A DNA stretch of 64,000 bases from Climacium dendroides (taxonomy: Eukaryota; Streptophyta; Bryopsida; Hypnales; Climaciaceae). The notes below the pieces were generated by a model. It was not told the origin of the DNA, made no database searches, and was given only the letters and a program-made list of their open reading frames with translations. Positions 47,505 through 60,235 of the stretch are shown here, piece by piece (position 1 is the first letter of the stretch; the number at the start of each line of letters is the position of its first letter). A program made the position numbers and the translations under genes. The stretch is taken from contig OX467088.1 of the NCBI GenBank assembly GCA_950106755.1, forward strand, positions 4,572,001 through 4,636,000, in the 5' to 3' direction.

Positions 47505-48785
47505 GAATGACAAATTGACTTATTGAATAGCTATGTTATGAAAATTTGTGTGTATTGTGTCGACTGAGAAATTGTCAGATTAATTGACTGAATGTTGACT
47601 ATGAGGAAAAGAGGACAATTTACCACAGTTAGAGTCAATTTGCTTGTGTTATTCTAGACAAGACAAATTGTCAATTAAGCATGCAGTCAAAGATGCTGCT
47701 AAAACTGTGAGCGAGAGAAAAACAATTTACTTGGTTGCTAATAAGGACAAATTGACAAGACAAATTGATGTATGGAGTTTGTGGATCAAGCATGGTTTGG
47801 AGATCAGCTGATATTAGGAGATAAGTGATTGAGATCATTTTGATTTTTAATAATGACAAATTGTTTTAGTATGAAGAATGTAATTGATCTCTATATATGT
47901 GTATGAATAAAATTTAATGTGTTTTATAGAACAACTAGACTTGAGTGAGAATCAAAGAATTGTTATGTGATAAGAAACTGGACAAATTGTCGAACTAATT
48001 AACAGGAATAATAATAGAGAATTTGACCAAGTTTCTAGTGATTAAAAGAAATTAAGAATAACTTGCCTAAAATTTTAAAAGGATTATCAATATTTTATAT
48101 GTATTAGATAATTTAACTTTGTTGTGTGAATTGTTTGAACTTAAGAACTGGATGCTGGATTCAAATATGGACAATTGGACAAATTTGTTTGTGATTTGAT
48201 TTTGTATTGACAATTTGTCTTGAATGTATATATGTGTAATTGAGTCATACGGTGTGCTGAAATTAATAAATTGTTTTAGTATTTAGCAGTACTGGAGTTA
48301 TTGTTTAGACAAATTGACGGAGTAATTTGAAGGCATTGTAATGATGATTTGCCATAGTATTTAGATGTTGTTGAATTACTGATAAGACAATTTGCCTTAG
48401 AATTTGTATATACAAAATTGACAAATTGTCTTAAACCATAGAGCTCTGTTAGATGAAGAGTAGGAAATTTGTGAGTTTGTGGCTTGGGTTGTGTGTTTGA
48501 AAAATTGCCTTGTTGTTGTTGTAAATTGTAATGCATCACCCACTCATGCCCTTTGCATTTAGATAGAGACAATTTGCCCAGTAGGACCGGGATTGGTTTG
48601 ATACTTATATAAATTGATAATTAGGCTAGTTAATTAGTGACTGCTCGATAATTCGTTCCCAACAATAAAAATCACTATAATCAATGAACATATATATGAA
48701 TCTATATTATTTGCATATTAGTGTCTAGATCATGCACATGACAAATTGTCGATTTATCTTGACAAATTGTCCAAAATTCCCTTAG
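47505..48785. repeat. Dispersed array of GACAAATTGTC-type motifs
   Basis: About 20 occurrences of GACAAATTG/CAAATTGTC in either orientation within 1.3 kb, several as full palindromes (47656, 47979, 48421, 48740, 48762). Spacing is irregular and there is no coding pattern. Confidence 0.8.
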
Positions 48786-49034
48786 AATACTATATAGGAC
48801 AAGGATGGCATTTCATGCATCTATAGCATTATTTAATGGTCTGGCCACCAAATTCAATCTTGGAAAATAAGAGTGTTGTGAATTATTTTTTATACTGAAA
48901 TTGTTGAGTAGATCCCATATCAATTTGACTTACAAGTGACTTCTAGCTACAAAACATTAGACTATTTGACCATTCCCCTTAGATTTTGGAACCCCTATAC
49001 TTAGCCTTGGGTGTTTTGTGAAGTTAGCAAGAAC

Positions 49035-49725
49035 ATAGACTACAAAAAGCCACTTACTTAATTTTGAGTGTTTGAATAGGAGAAGATGAGCCGCTTTATA
49101 TATAAGTGGAGTAGTGCACTAGTGGTGGATGCAACTATGCATATGGAATATGTAAATTAGGAGGAATAAGAATTCAACCGCTCATACTTAAGAAAAATGC
49201 AGGAATTGTGTTAAAATTAAATTTTAGACCTCATTTAGGCATAGTAGAACAAATTAATTCCAAAAAATTTGAACTAAAAGAAGGTAGGAAATTAAATTGA
49301 GTTTTATTTCCAAAAATCTTTTTGTGATTTCAAGTCTTTACTAAAACGTTATGGACAAATATCAAAGAAGGTTTGGAAGGAATTTTTTTTTTTTACATTT
49401 ACAAGCACCCTCTTTGAAATTTGTCCATAACATTTTTGTAAAGACTTGAAATCACAAAAAGATTTTTGGAACTGAAACTTCCCACCTTCTTTTAGTTCAA
49501 AGCTTTTTGAAAAAAGTTATACAACTATGTTTAAACGAGGTTCAAAATTCGAATTTTAATACAATTCCCGCATTTGCCTTAAGTATGAGCGGTTGAATTC
49601 TTATTCCTCTTAATTTACATATCCCACATGGATAGTTGCACCTACCACTACTCCACTTATATAAAGAGTGGTCCATCTTTTGCATCAACACACAAAATTG
49701 AGTGAGTGACTTTCAAAGCAAGCTT
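49035..49725. repeat. Long palindrome, family D (copy 2)
   Basis: Arms of about 340 bp are centred near 49380. AAGTGGAGTAGTG and GAATAAGAATTCAACCGCTC on the left pair with their complements on the right. It shares CCTCATTTAGGCATAGTAGA and TTATGGAC…TCAAAGA with copy 1 at 16.3-17.3 kb. Each arm begins near TATATA. Confidence 0.85.
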
Positions 49726-49729
49726 CAAA

Positions 49730-51128
49730 AGCTAGTTAATGTGATTAAATTTAACTAAATTTAGCTTAATTTGACAAGGCCCTTAAAAATAAGGGCTAAT
49801 ATGCATTAGTATATCATAAACCTTGATTTTTGAACACTTTGTTCTTGGATTTTGAACCATTGACAACCATTTGACATCGCAATTCAAGGTGAGCAGTGAT
49901 AGAGGAAAAAAATTCAGTAACCAAAATAAAATGTTTACTGTAGGATCTTTTGAGGGCTATGGAACGGCCCTCTCAAGGCCTATTTTTTTCTCTAATGTAA
50001 AACAATCTAACTACAATTAGGCCATTTTTTATTTTACCAATACTAATCATATACCTCTAATTTTTACTTAACCTTTAATGGAGTAAGGAGTTGTTCATAT
50101 TTCCAAAATTGTGAAGATATATTATAAAATATAACATAGAATAATAATTTAATGATGGTTCTCAAACAATAGTTGCAAAATATGATTCATAGATCATATC
50201 CATAATTCAATATAATTAAATCAATTAGTATACAAATCAATATTTTCAAAAAAATTTGAAGCTAGCCAAAAATTTATTCTAAATTGATAGTAGATTGAAT
50301 ATTTGTGATCTTCACAAGAATTTTTTTCCCTAAACTTCAAAATGCTAAGTTCTAATCATAGTGAATTTAAAGATTTTAATTTTTTTTATTCAACTCATTT
50401 TTTAAGGGTCATTCTTAGAATTGAAAATTTGAAAAGGTTATTTTTTGAGGACAAACTTACTAGTACTCATTGAATTAAAGAATATTTGCAAAGCAAAGCC
50501 CTGAGAATTTACATCATATCGGGTACTATAAAAAACAAACAAATGCTAAAGAACTAACATAAAAATCTTCCAAAAAAATAATACATGAAAAGATGCATTT
50601 TTATATGCTTGGGATATATTTGTGTTCATCCATTGTTCAAAATTGAAATGCCTAGTCCTTTAGAGGTTAATGCAATGAAAAATAACTATTTATCAAGACT
50701 TCCAATACAATCAATGTTTCAACTTGTTCTTGATGATCTAAGGTGTTTAACTCTAGAATGATCATTAGGCACCATAGCTGAAACATCATATCTGCAAAAT
50801 ACGGTGTGAATCTTGAATTTTCGAAAAATAAGAATTGCCATTGAGCCACATCTAACTATATAATTGATTGAAGATTTATGTTGCACCTTGTTTTACAAAA
50901 AAAATATGAGAAGGAGAAGTAGGATATTTGGTGGGATTTGTGGATTCTATTGTAGCCGAACACGTAGTTGCAATGTTTCAATAAAAATATAGAATTTTAG
51001 AAAAATGAAAAAGGGGTTCCATTGCAATCTGAACGGTGGATTGAATAAAAACCTCATTGTGAACTTGCCCAAAACATTTCATACCAAAATGACACTTCCA
51101 TCTCTGCACACTAGAGCACATGGACCAT
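49730..51128. other. AT-rich spacer, nothing recognised
   Basis: No supported gene, RNA or repeat beyond homopolymer runs. Confidence 0.5.
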
Positions 51129-51137
51129 AGGAACTGT

Positions 51138-51745
51138 TACGGGGGGTGTACTAAAGGAAGTTCATGGGTGAGGAGCGACCAAATTTTGGACCCCCTATAT
51201 TATATCCTAAAATTTTATTTTTTTTCTACAAAAAAAATATGAATAGAAATTCCTACTTTGAAAGTTTATGTTTTGAATTATTGGTATTTTTTTATGTTAA
51301 TAACAATTAGTTACAAATTTTAGAAGAAAAAAAATACACTATAAAGCTAAAATTAACTTTCACACCCCTATATTATATTAAAAAAAATTGAAAAATGAAA
51401 AAAAAATTCTATAAAATAGCTTTCTACTAAAAGTTTATTTTGGCTGAATATTGATACAATAGTCATCTTCATGTGATCTCTATAAATATTTTAGTTGAAA
51501 AACATGCCATTTTAGTTGAAAAACATGCCATTTTAGTTCATTTTTCAATCCTTTCTAGACAATATATCACATGTTATTTAGGATTGAAATTTTTGGCAAT
51601 AGAAACCTATAGACATTGTTAAACAAAGCTCAAAGTTGTAGGTTGAAATTACAGTTTATTAGAAAATAATTAGGAAAAGTAAAAATGGGTAGTTAGGGTT
51701 TGGTCACTCCTCACCTATGAACTTCCTTTGTAGTGCACCCCTCAT
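51138..51745. mobile_element. Mutator-like non-autonomous element, family F (copy 2)
   Basis: Very similar to 2519-3110 over its full length. The flanks AGGAACTGT and GGGAACTAT match at 7 of 9 positions. It differs by a 22-bp internal tandem duplication (TTTTAGTTGAAAAACATGCC) near 51490-51535. Confidence 0.85.
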
Positions 51746-51754
51746 GGGAACTAT

Positions 51755-54700
51755 ACTCAGGACTCCCAGCAATGCATTGGGTGGAAGACATATACACAAG
51801 GTAACTATTTCCATCAACGGTGGTTGTGCATAGTAGAATGGTAGTTTTGACAGTGAAGAGATGGTAGAGAAACCACCAAAGAGATATACACATCTGACAT
51901 GGACAAATCTTAAACAAAATGTATATATGCTATAAAACATTCTTTTAATATATTTATCAAAAAAAGAGATATTATATATCATCTGTACAAAATTATATGG
52001 TAAAATAAATAAATAAAATGTTTGTAATTATTTTCGAATCCATTTCAAAGTGAGTTACTTCAACTATTCATTATTAGCATATAAGAATTTTTATTTTTAT
52101 CTAATAGTAATTTTTCAACAACTCCATAATATTACTTCATACTTGTTTCTTCATTAAAAATGCCAAGAACAAAATTAAATTTTATATATAGATGACATTT
52201 GCTTTGCATGAAAAAACAATAAGAAAATAAATTATCATAATGCCAAATATTTGAGAACTAAATTGATTTAAACTATTCTTGAATATGGTTTGATATTTGA
52301 AATTAAAAATAAATATTATTAGAATATTGTTTGGAACATCTTCAAAAAAATTGAAATGATTCTAATTATTTTGTGTTCTTAACAACACTAATTTGCACCT
52401 TTTATTTATAAAATTTATAAAATTAAAAATTTGAAAAAAATCTCAAGACCTGGTTTGTTTGGATAGAGTAAAGATTAGTAATGTTTAATAATTTGTTTTG
52501 GCATCCCTACTATTCTTTTCATTGGAAAAACATTATGTTCGCTCCCTTACTCTATTGGACTATATTTTCTAAATAATTTTTTAAAAATACTTCTCACATT
52601 CAAATTTTTTTTAAAATGCATCAAGTATGTAAACTTGTTACTCTACAAGATCCTAGTTTACAAAATATTGAGATTTGTTTTGCCTTATCAAGAATTTGCC
52701 ATTGAAAGTTTGAAGAGAATACATTATATTTTCTTGGTCCTTGAGGGATTAAGAATGGCCATTTTTAAAAAATTAATTAATTAGTTTTTAATAATTTAAA
52801 CATCAAATTATCCATTCTAAAGAACTATCATTCTATTTTGTGTACGCAAGTTGTTTGACAAATATTAATAATTTAAAATGAATGATAATAATAGGAGATG
52901 TTTTTTTTAGTGTGTTTTAAAGGCATATACAAGTTGATTGACAATATTAATAAAAATAAATAATATAGTATATATTTTTAAATTTTAATATTATAGTAAT
53001 TTTAATTTTATAGTATTTCAACTTCCATATATATGTTGATTGCCATAAGTTTTTAATATTACAATGTTTCAACAACAAATGTAAATTAGTTTATAGTATT
53101 AGCTCAACTAATACATTAGTTTATAGTATTAGCTCAACTATAGTGTTTGTTTGTATAATTTTTAGATTCCCTAAAGTTCATAGATTTTAGAAGACCTCAA
53201 ATTTTGAAGATATGAGAGATTTCAGATTTTAGTTGTTGCAAAAATTTTGAAAAGCAAATTTTTGAGATATTTTACAAATTGTGATCTCTCCCTATTTATT
53301 TCTTGTACAACACCTTTCTCTTGACAAGGAATATGGGATTATTACACATGGGTCTTAAATTATACATGTTGCAAATCATATAATTCAAAACATTGTGGAT
53401 CAATTAAGGAAAAATTGTGGTCTACATAAGGAACAATTAAGGAAAAATTGTGGTTTAGTTTGGAACATTGTCGGAGTGCCAAGGGTATAGAACATTGTCA
53501 CTTACAACTACAAAAGTTATTTTTGACTTATTGTTGGGTCATTTGCAAGCAGGGTGTTGTCAAAGTATGAGTCCAAAGAGGAATAGAGGATTCTGAATTC
53601 TTGTAACGTAAAATTTTTGGACACAACCAAAATTTCATTAAAATGGATGTATTCTACAAACTTGGCACTTTTAAGTTTAGATTGTGCAATCTAAAATCTA
53701 AATACCAATCCTAGACTTTAGAGCTAAATAAGAAAATGAATGGAAAAATGGATACCACCATTTTAACCAAATTTCCCATACACCTTAGGAATATATTAGA
53801 TGAATTTTCAAAGTGTACTAGGCTCTCATAATTGAGAGTAGTAGATATTATGCAATTTAAAAATCTGTACGTCAGTTTTCCAAACAGGCCGCAATTTGGT
53901 GTAGTTACCTTCATCCAGGTGTTTCTATCAAATTCGACAGGAGAACCTCCAGCTGAGTTCACCATTTAAGTAAATTTTCTGCCCTGCAAAAGGCATAGAA
54001 AATGTCACTTTTACAGGTTTTAAGTAGCTTAGCTAATAAGTTAGCCCAACCACTTCCCTCTCAGTGCCAATACGCATGACTTACAACCGACTACAACATT
54101 CACAAACATTGATTTTTCCGTCCCAATATAACGTCACCATCTTCAGTTTCGGACTAAGTGGTTCAACCGACACTAATAAACAAAGCCCAGCACCAAGTTA
54201 ATCCCACAGTTAGCCACGAGGTTACAGGACCTCTGTAACTCTGTCTCCCTCTCAGGATATCAAGTAAGAATTTCAGTTTAGTGAACTCGTGTTTCCTTGA
54301 GAATATATACAACTCGTGGCAAAATCAAACGTAAAATAAACATTTGCGAATTTGTACTTGGAGTACAGTACCCAGACTGTACGTTCTCCCCGTTTCCAGA
54401 ATCTCCTGCCGACATTCAGCCCACCCCTGGATCTGTCCTGCAAGTGCGCGCGAGCTCTCCATTCATCGTCCGATCAGTACTTATTCTTCCCGCAAATCCC
54501 TCCCTGTGAATCTTGCCACTCATGCCGGCAGAACCGGACCCTCCCCCAGTTTCACATTTGCAAAGTCACCGGGTGAAACTGATCGAGATAGGTACCATCG
54601 TGTCTCATTTGTGCCAAAAAAAGCAGAAAGATGACAAAGTTGGATATTATGCTCTCGCAAGTGGCAACCACTTGCAGGAATAGTTCGATCGATACTGTTC

Positions 54701-54990
54701 ACGAGTCTGTGATGTGATGACTTAATCGCTAGTACGGCAGATGGGGTGTAATTAAGTTAGTCGCACCTTTTGGACTGGCTGTCGATTCTCATCATGGGAA
54801 CAATTAAGCACATGGAAACTGTTTGACGTAATCTCTACTGCGGCCGAGTCCTTTGTTTGGTTACGGAGATGTTGTTGTTGAGGTCTAGCTAGCGGCTTCG
54901 ACGACTGCAGTTATAATGCAGTTTCGCCTTGGAAGTTTGAAGGAATCTGACGGGTCGAGTAATTGCTAGCTAGTTTGGATCGCCTGAGAA
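51755..54990. other. AT-rich spacer and upstream region of the receptor-like gene
   Basis: A 26-bp segment is repeated at 30-bp spacing (53085-53140). A minus-strand frame at 53965-53909 (MVNSAGGSPVEFDRNTWMK, then AAG/GTAACT) resembles a lone exon but was not recognised. G/C rises from about 53900 toward the gene. Confidence 0.4.
53085..53140. repeat. Two-copy tandem repeat, 30-bp period
   Basis: ATTAGTTTATAGTATTAGC plus CTCAACTA occurs at 53085 and again at 53115. Confidence 0.85.
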
Positions 54991-55003
54991 GGTAGACGGC
55001 TTA

Positions 55004-58000
55004 ATGGCCGTGATGGGAGCACTGGGTGTGGCGTTGTGCTTGTTATGTCTGCCGTGCGTCTGGGCTCAGCTGGCAGGTACTGGTACTGAAACATCTCAGA
55101 ATGCAGATTGGTTTAGACTTGGAAGTGTCCCAACACCTTCGCTTTAATTTGGGGATCACAAGACCCTCCGTTTGGTGCAGAACATTCTTAAGTTGCTCTC
55201 TGAGTGCACATATATGTGATCGAGATTCAATCAATATGGTTGTTGGGCTCTGAAACTTCACTCGTGAAACTAGCTAGTGTCAGGGATGGAGTCATTCGTA
55301 TCAAACGTTGCGAAGAGCAGTCGAATATGTCGGACCTGAGAACTTTGTATTGCGTTTCTGACAAGAAATATTGCAATAATTGAATCCCCTGTTTCATCCA
55401 AAAGTCATATGTTCTTGAGCTTGAAAATTTCTGAGATTATTCAAGAGACATTGAGAAAACGTTCAAATTGACGCTGAGCTATGTATGAAGCGAGAGCATT
55501 CTCGGAGATTATTTTCTGAAGTCGTGAGTCGTGACTATGCTCCATAAATAAAATACTTGAAGTCAAGATGGATGAGAATCTTGACCCTTCCTTGACTTAG
55601 CAGATGGTCCAACTCCAAGGTATAGGATCTCCTGACGAGAACATTAATTTATGCGTTGAAAGATTTTCATGTTTGTCGTCAGTGGTGCAGATTTTCTGCA
55701 CATCGACTGCGGTGCGCCCGCGGAGTACACCGACGAACACTCAATCACATGGAGAACGGACGACGCCTACGTCTCCACTGGCGCCGTCGGCTTGACCACC
55801 AGCACCGCGGTGTGGCGGGAGCTTCTCAACTGCCGCTATTTCGAAAACTCCCGAGGCAAGAACTGCTACTCGTTGCCCACGCTGCCCGAGCAGACGTACA
55901 TGCTGCGAGCGGAGTTCAACTACGGCAACTACGACGGCGCAGGCGCGGCAGGACCTCCCTACCCGAGCTTCCGAATGGCCATCGACTCCACCGTCGTGGA
56001 GAATGTGACAATCCACAGGGGATTGCATTTTAATCACATTCGAGAGCTCACGTTCAAGGCATTGCGGAACGAGACATCGCTTTGTTTGCTGCGAGATCAG
56101 ACGAACTCCACGCCCTTCATCTCCTCCATTGCTTTGCGGCTGGTCGATACATTGCCTTCGTATATACTACTGCAGACCTCGAAGAACGAGTCAGTGTCCA
56201 CCATGTCCCGCGTCTACTTCGACAACTCCAACAACGTTATCGTGTAAGATTTACACCCTTGCAAATCAATCCCGACATACAGTACATGCCCTCGACCTCC
56301 CTTTTTTCATTGAAAGCTGTTTTCTCTGGGGGGAGGTCGCTAGTTTCGCAGTGGAAAATTAAGTCACAGTTTGGCTTACTCTGGCAGGTCACAGTTTTCA
56401 TTAATGAAATCTTGAAAGTCACAGTTTTGCATTCAAAATTCACATGGAAGTCGAATTTCCATGTCAATTTTTAGTAAGTTTACTTACATTTTAATTTGGA
56501 GTTGCGGATGCTGAGTATATTCTAGTGCCCACTTCTATGCTCTTTCTGCACGACGCATACCAAAAATCGCATTTTTGAATGGTAAAATTCACGTTGATGT
56601 CGATTCAAATTCAAATTCAGTTCAGGACGCTCCCATTAACGTCCATTTTGTTAAATTGGCGGTGTTCCACTCCTTTGGTTCCTTTTGGGACCCTTCTTCT
56701 GAAACGTTAATCTCTACTTGTCCAAGATTTTTGAGCTTTTTGTCGATTTCTGTCCAAGATTTTGGGAGCAGGAATCACACCCACTTATTGTAACGAAATT
56801 GACGATGATTTTTATTCTCCTGGCTTGTGGATTGCAGTTACCCGGGTGACATGTACGACCGATACTGGTTCGCTAGCGGCGGGGTGGCCACCAACCCCTA
56901 CCCTCTGAGCGAGCTGGGCGCCACCGTCAGCAGCTCACCAGTGGAATTCACCTTCGTAAACAGTAGCACCACCATCGCCACCACATTCCCAGACCCGAGC
57001 CTCCGAAGCAACACCCCTCAGAACGCCGTCCGATCCGCCATGACCACCAGCGGCAATCTCAGCTTCGCCTACCAACCCGCTGACTCGAACTACCCCACTT
57101 TCCCAGCTTACGTGCTGGCCTACTTTGTGGAGCTCGACGAGTCGGTGAGTGCGACGGACCGGCCTTTCTACATCGCTGCGGGGAAAGGCATGCCGTTTCT
57201 CAACAACGTTCGGAACGCCACGGCGTCGGCTCTCAGTCTGCGGATCACGCACCACATGCATGTTAACATCGAACCGGATTCTAGGTTTATCATGTATCCG
57301 GATGAAAGCCGGACCAATCTGTCGACGGGACCGATGATTAGTGCCTTAGAGGTTTTCAAAGTGGGCACTCCTTGGGTGCCGCCTACCAATGACCGCGACT
57401 GTAAGTGGAATCTCTTCTCTTCACTGGACGTATGGGAAATTTCGTTGAAATGGCGGTTTTCCATTCGCCATTTTTCCTTTCCTTTCCTTCCTCCAACTTC
57501 GATTCCCGCCTTCACAGCAGAATTGAATACACTCATGACAAGATTTTTTGCGGAAGGAATGGCCTATGGCCTGAATTTCTTTTCCTGGTTCATTTTTCAT
57601 TGATTCCAAGTGTGTTCAGGTTGCTCATGAAGAATGTTGTGTAAGTTTTGTGACTGTAATTTCAATTGACCTGTCATTCGTGTCAATTAATTATATGCAG
57701 GGAGTGGGATTGCGTTTGTGAAGACGGATATGGGATTGACAAGTTGGAGAGGCGATCCTTGTCTTCCTGTTCCTCACGATTGGCTCACTTGCATTTCAGT
57801 TGACGAACTCTCAGAGGCCAGTGTGCTTGAAATGTAAGAGTTTATCAATTATAGCATTGCAGAACAATTTTTTCTTGGCATGCATTTTCAGAGTGCAGTT
57901 TTCATGTTCAATTGATACTGAAGCTGGCATCTAATTGTTGGCACTCGCTGAATACTCGCAGCCTACTCTCGGGATACAATTTGACCGGAGCTATCTCACC

Positions 58001-59246
58001 CGCTTTTGCTGGCCTTCTCAGTGTCACCAGCTTGTAAGTTTGCGCAAGATTGAAAAATTCATCTCTTTCATGCAATCATTCTATTCAAAAGCTAAGATCT
58101 GAACGTCTGTATTGAGGCTGGCTGCGTTCTTTCCCTGTGCAGGAAATTGGATAACAACTCTCTGTCAGGACCAATTCCTGACTTGAGAGCCTTGAAGAAC
58201 TTGAGAACCTTGTAAGTTTTGAATCCAGCCATTGGTTATGAAGAATTGAATTTCACTAACTCGGTGATATTATCTCTCGGTAAACTGTACTAACTTGGTG
58301 GCATTAACCTATGATATGGACGTGCAGGCATTTACAGAACAACAAGCTTACTGGGCCGCTCCCATCGTGGCTTGCTTCTTTGCCCCTTCAAGAGCTGTAA
58401 GCAACCAAGGGCAATTTCGTTAAAATGGCGGTATTCCTGTAGAATGGCACTACATTCCATTAAAATGGCACTGAATATGTCAAAGATGACACACGGAGTA
58501 TGGAAAATGGCAAAAAATCACCGCCATTTTAATGAAATTCACCATAACCTTAAATCTTCACTCCTAATGTACTCACAATCTGTGTTTCAAATCGATTTTA
58601 CTCCTGTGAATCAATTAGCAAACTCTGAAGAACTATCCGAGTGCTAATTGCGTCATTGTGATCATTTCTGTTTGGCAACAGGTTTGTGCAGAACAATGAC
58701 CTCAGTGGAGAAGTTCCTGGCGAGTTTCTAACGAAGAATTGGAACTTCATGTAATTCACTTAGCCTTCTTCCTCTGCCACCAGTCTCATGCATCTTATTG
58801 GCATTAGAACCTGTATAATTTCCACTTATTATTGAAATTCCACTGTAGGAAAATTGTAGTCTCACAGCGAAATGTGACGACATTGACGTCGTTTTCTATG
58901 AAGATCAATCTGCTAACTAGCTCCACTACACGTGTGCTCTCTGTTTGTTAGTTCCTCAGGAAATCCGAAGCTGGAAACTGCCGGTGTTTTCAGTAAAAAT
59001 AGTCTGTTCAGCCTCTCCAACCGTGTTTTCTTGAGTGAGATCGGAACAGCCAAAAAGAAGAAGAAGACGAACGTCGGAGCACTTATCGGTGAGATTACAG
59101 CAGCGATCGTCGTCATTGTAGCCATCGTTGGTGCCATCGTCTACTGTTGCTGTCGTCGTCGAGCCCCGAAAGACGTCGAAACCGTCGAGGTCGTCCAAAT
59201 GGCGAATCCAAGCGGCGTGAAGCCCAAGCCAGATATTAGGATGTGA
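55004..59246 (+). CDS. Malectin-like/LRR receptor-like membrane protein without kinase, nine exons
   Basis: Exons 55004-55076, 55691-56243, 56838-57400, 57701-57833, 57962-58033, 58143-58211, 58328-58396, 58682-58750 and 58952-59246 join in frame with GT-AG introns. The order is: signal peptide (MAVMGALGVALCLLCLPCVW); malectin-like domain beginning DFLHIDCGAPAEYTDEHSI and containing VYPGDMYDRYW; the W-x-GDPCLP motif followed by HDWLTC; four short LRR units, mostly one per exon of 69-72 bp (YNLTGAISPAF, LDNNSLSGPIPDL, LQNNKLTGPLPSWL, VQNNDLSGEVP); a basic stretch KKKKK; a membrane helix (EITAAIVVIVAIVGAIVYCC); and a tail of about 30 residues ending at TGA. Ectodomains of this layout belong to plant LRR-I-type receptor kinases that act at the cell surface. 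The kinase is missing here, and remnants follow at 59.8 kb. It could work as a receptor-like protein or decoy, or be a truncated receptor. Confidence 0.88.
57434..57462. repeat. Intronic motif shared by three introns of the receptor-like gene
   Basis: AATTTCGTTGAAATGGCGGT followed by TTTCC. Close matches are at 56647-56667 (TTTGTTAAATTGGCGGTG) and 58411-58432. Confidence 0.7.
58411..58540. repeat. Intronic hairpin in the receptor-like gene
   Basis: CAATTTCGTTAAAATGGCGG at the left (from 58412) faces CCGCCATTTTAATGAAATT at the right (from 58521) across about 90 bp. It is probably a small foldback element and the source of the motif in the other two introns. Confidence 0.7.
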
Positions 59247-59789
59247 TGTCAGATCCACTCCAAAATGTGCTTTCTTCAAAATCCTGCAGTGAAGATGTAT
59301 TTGACCTACTAATTATTGAATCCGAAGTTGAGACTGTTCTTCGATTTGTTAATGTATGTGTTCAAGCACCGATTGAACCTCTCCCATTACTACCATAAAT
59401 TGCACAAAATGCAAAGCCTTTTGAATATGTGTGCAGTCTACAGTATATGGAATTGACAACGCTCGTCTTGCTTACATCGAATTACTAATGCCAACTTTTG
59501 AGACCATTGGCAACCAAGATTGTTCAGAGCAAACATCCAAGTGAACCAAACAAAATTTGACATTGTCTAACATGTGAAGACAATTGCATATTGCCTTGAA
59601 AAGCTCTAAACTTTTTCAAGATGAGCTCAACTATGCAAAACAGGAAATCAGGAAATGCGTTTGTCCGAGATCCCTAACAAGGAATGCTGAACAAGGATTC
59701 TCCAGAATATTGTGTTGACAAGCTGTTGGAAATTGATTACCACGGTGTCAAAATTCTGGATTCTCAACTACGTACTATGTGTTCCTGCC

Positions 59790-60130
59790 GCAGGCTTGGT
59801 TGGAGCATCTGCACAGAGGGTGTAACCCAAGTTTGATACATCGTGATCAATCTAAAGAGCAACAACATTCTCATCTCCTCCAAATATGAGGCGAAAGTGG
59901 CGGCCACTTTGGACTGTCAAGAGTGGTGGGTGAAGAGGACATCTGTTAAGAGCACCGATGGGTACCTTAATCCAGAGTAAGATCTCAATACCACCTGCCT
60001 TGGAGATTTACTGAAATCTTGGTTACAATTCACGGAGTGGTGCTTTTGGAGTTGCTCACAGGACGTCTTCCCCATCAACCGCACAATTCCAAATGAAACG
60101 AATCCGAATATTTGTGATTGGGTAAGGAGC
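59790..60130 (+). pseudogene. Decayed receptor-kinase domain downstream of the receptor-like gene
   Basis: Switching between frames gives EHLHRGCNPSLIHRD (catalytic loop HRD), LKSNNILISSKYEAKVA, HFGLSRVVGEEDI (DFG changed to HFG), SVKSTDGYLNPE (activation-segment end) and GVVLLELLTGRLP (subdomain IX). They come in the correct order for a plant receptor kinase and in the same orientation as the gene at 55.0-59.2 kb. Stops (for example in QV-stop-Y near 59835) and several frameshifts rule out activity. It is most simply the lost kinase half of that gene; a kinase fragment from another receptor cannot be excluded. Confidence 0.82.
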
Positions 60131-60235
60131 TCCACCACCCTCTTCCATTGGGTTCCGTGGCCTTACTGTTTCGTCATGCACTAAATTCTTGAAAGAAGCC
60201 GCCAACACCTTGGTTGCAAGCCTGTGCTAATTCAA

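Noticed and set aside
55741..56037. 98-codon minus-strand frame in the G/C-rich receptor exon
   Set aside because: Antisense shadow of the malectin-like coding exon.
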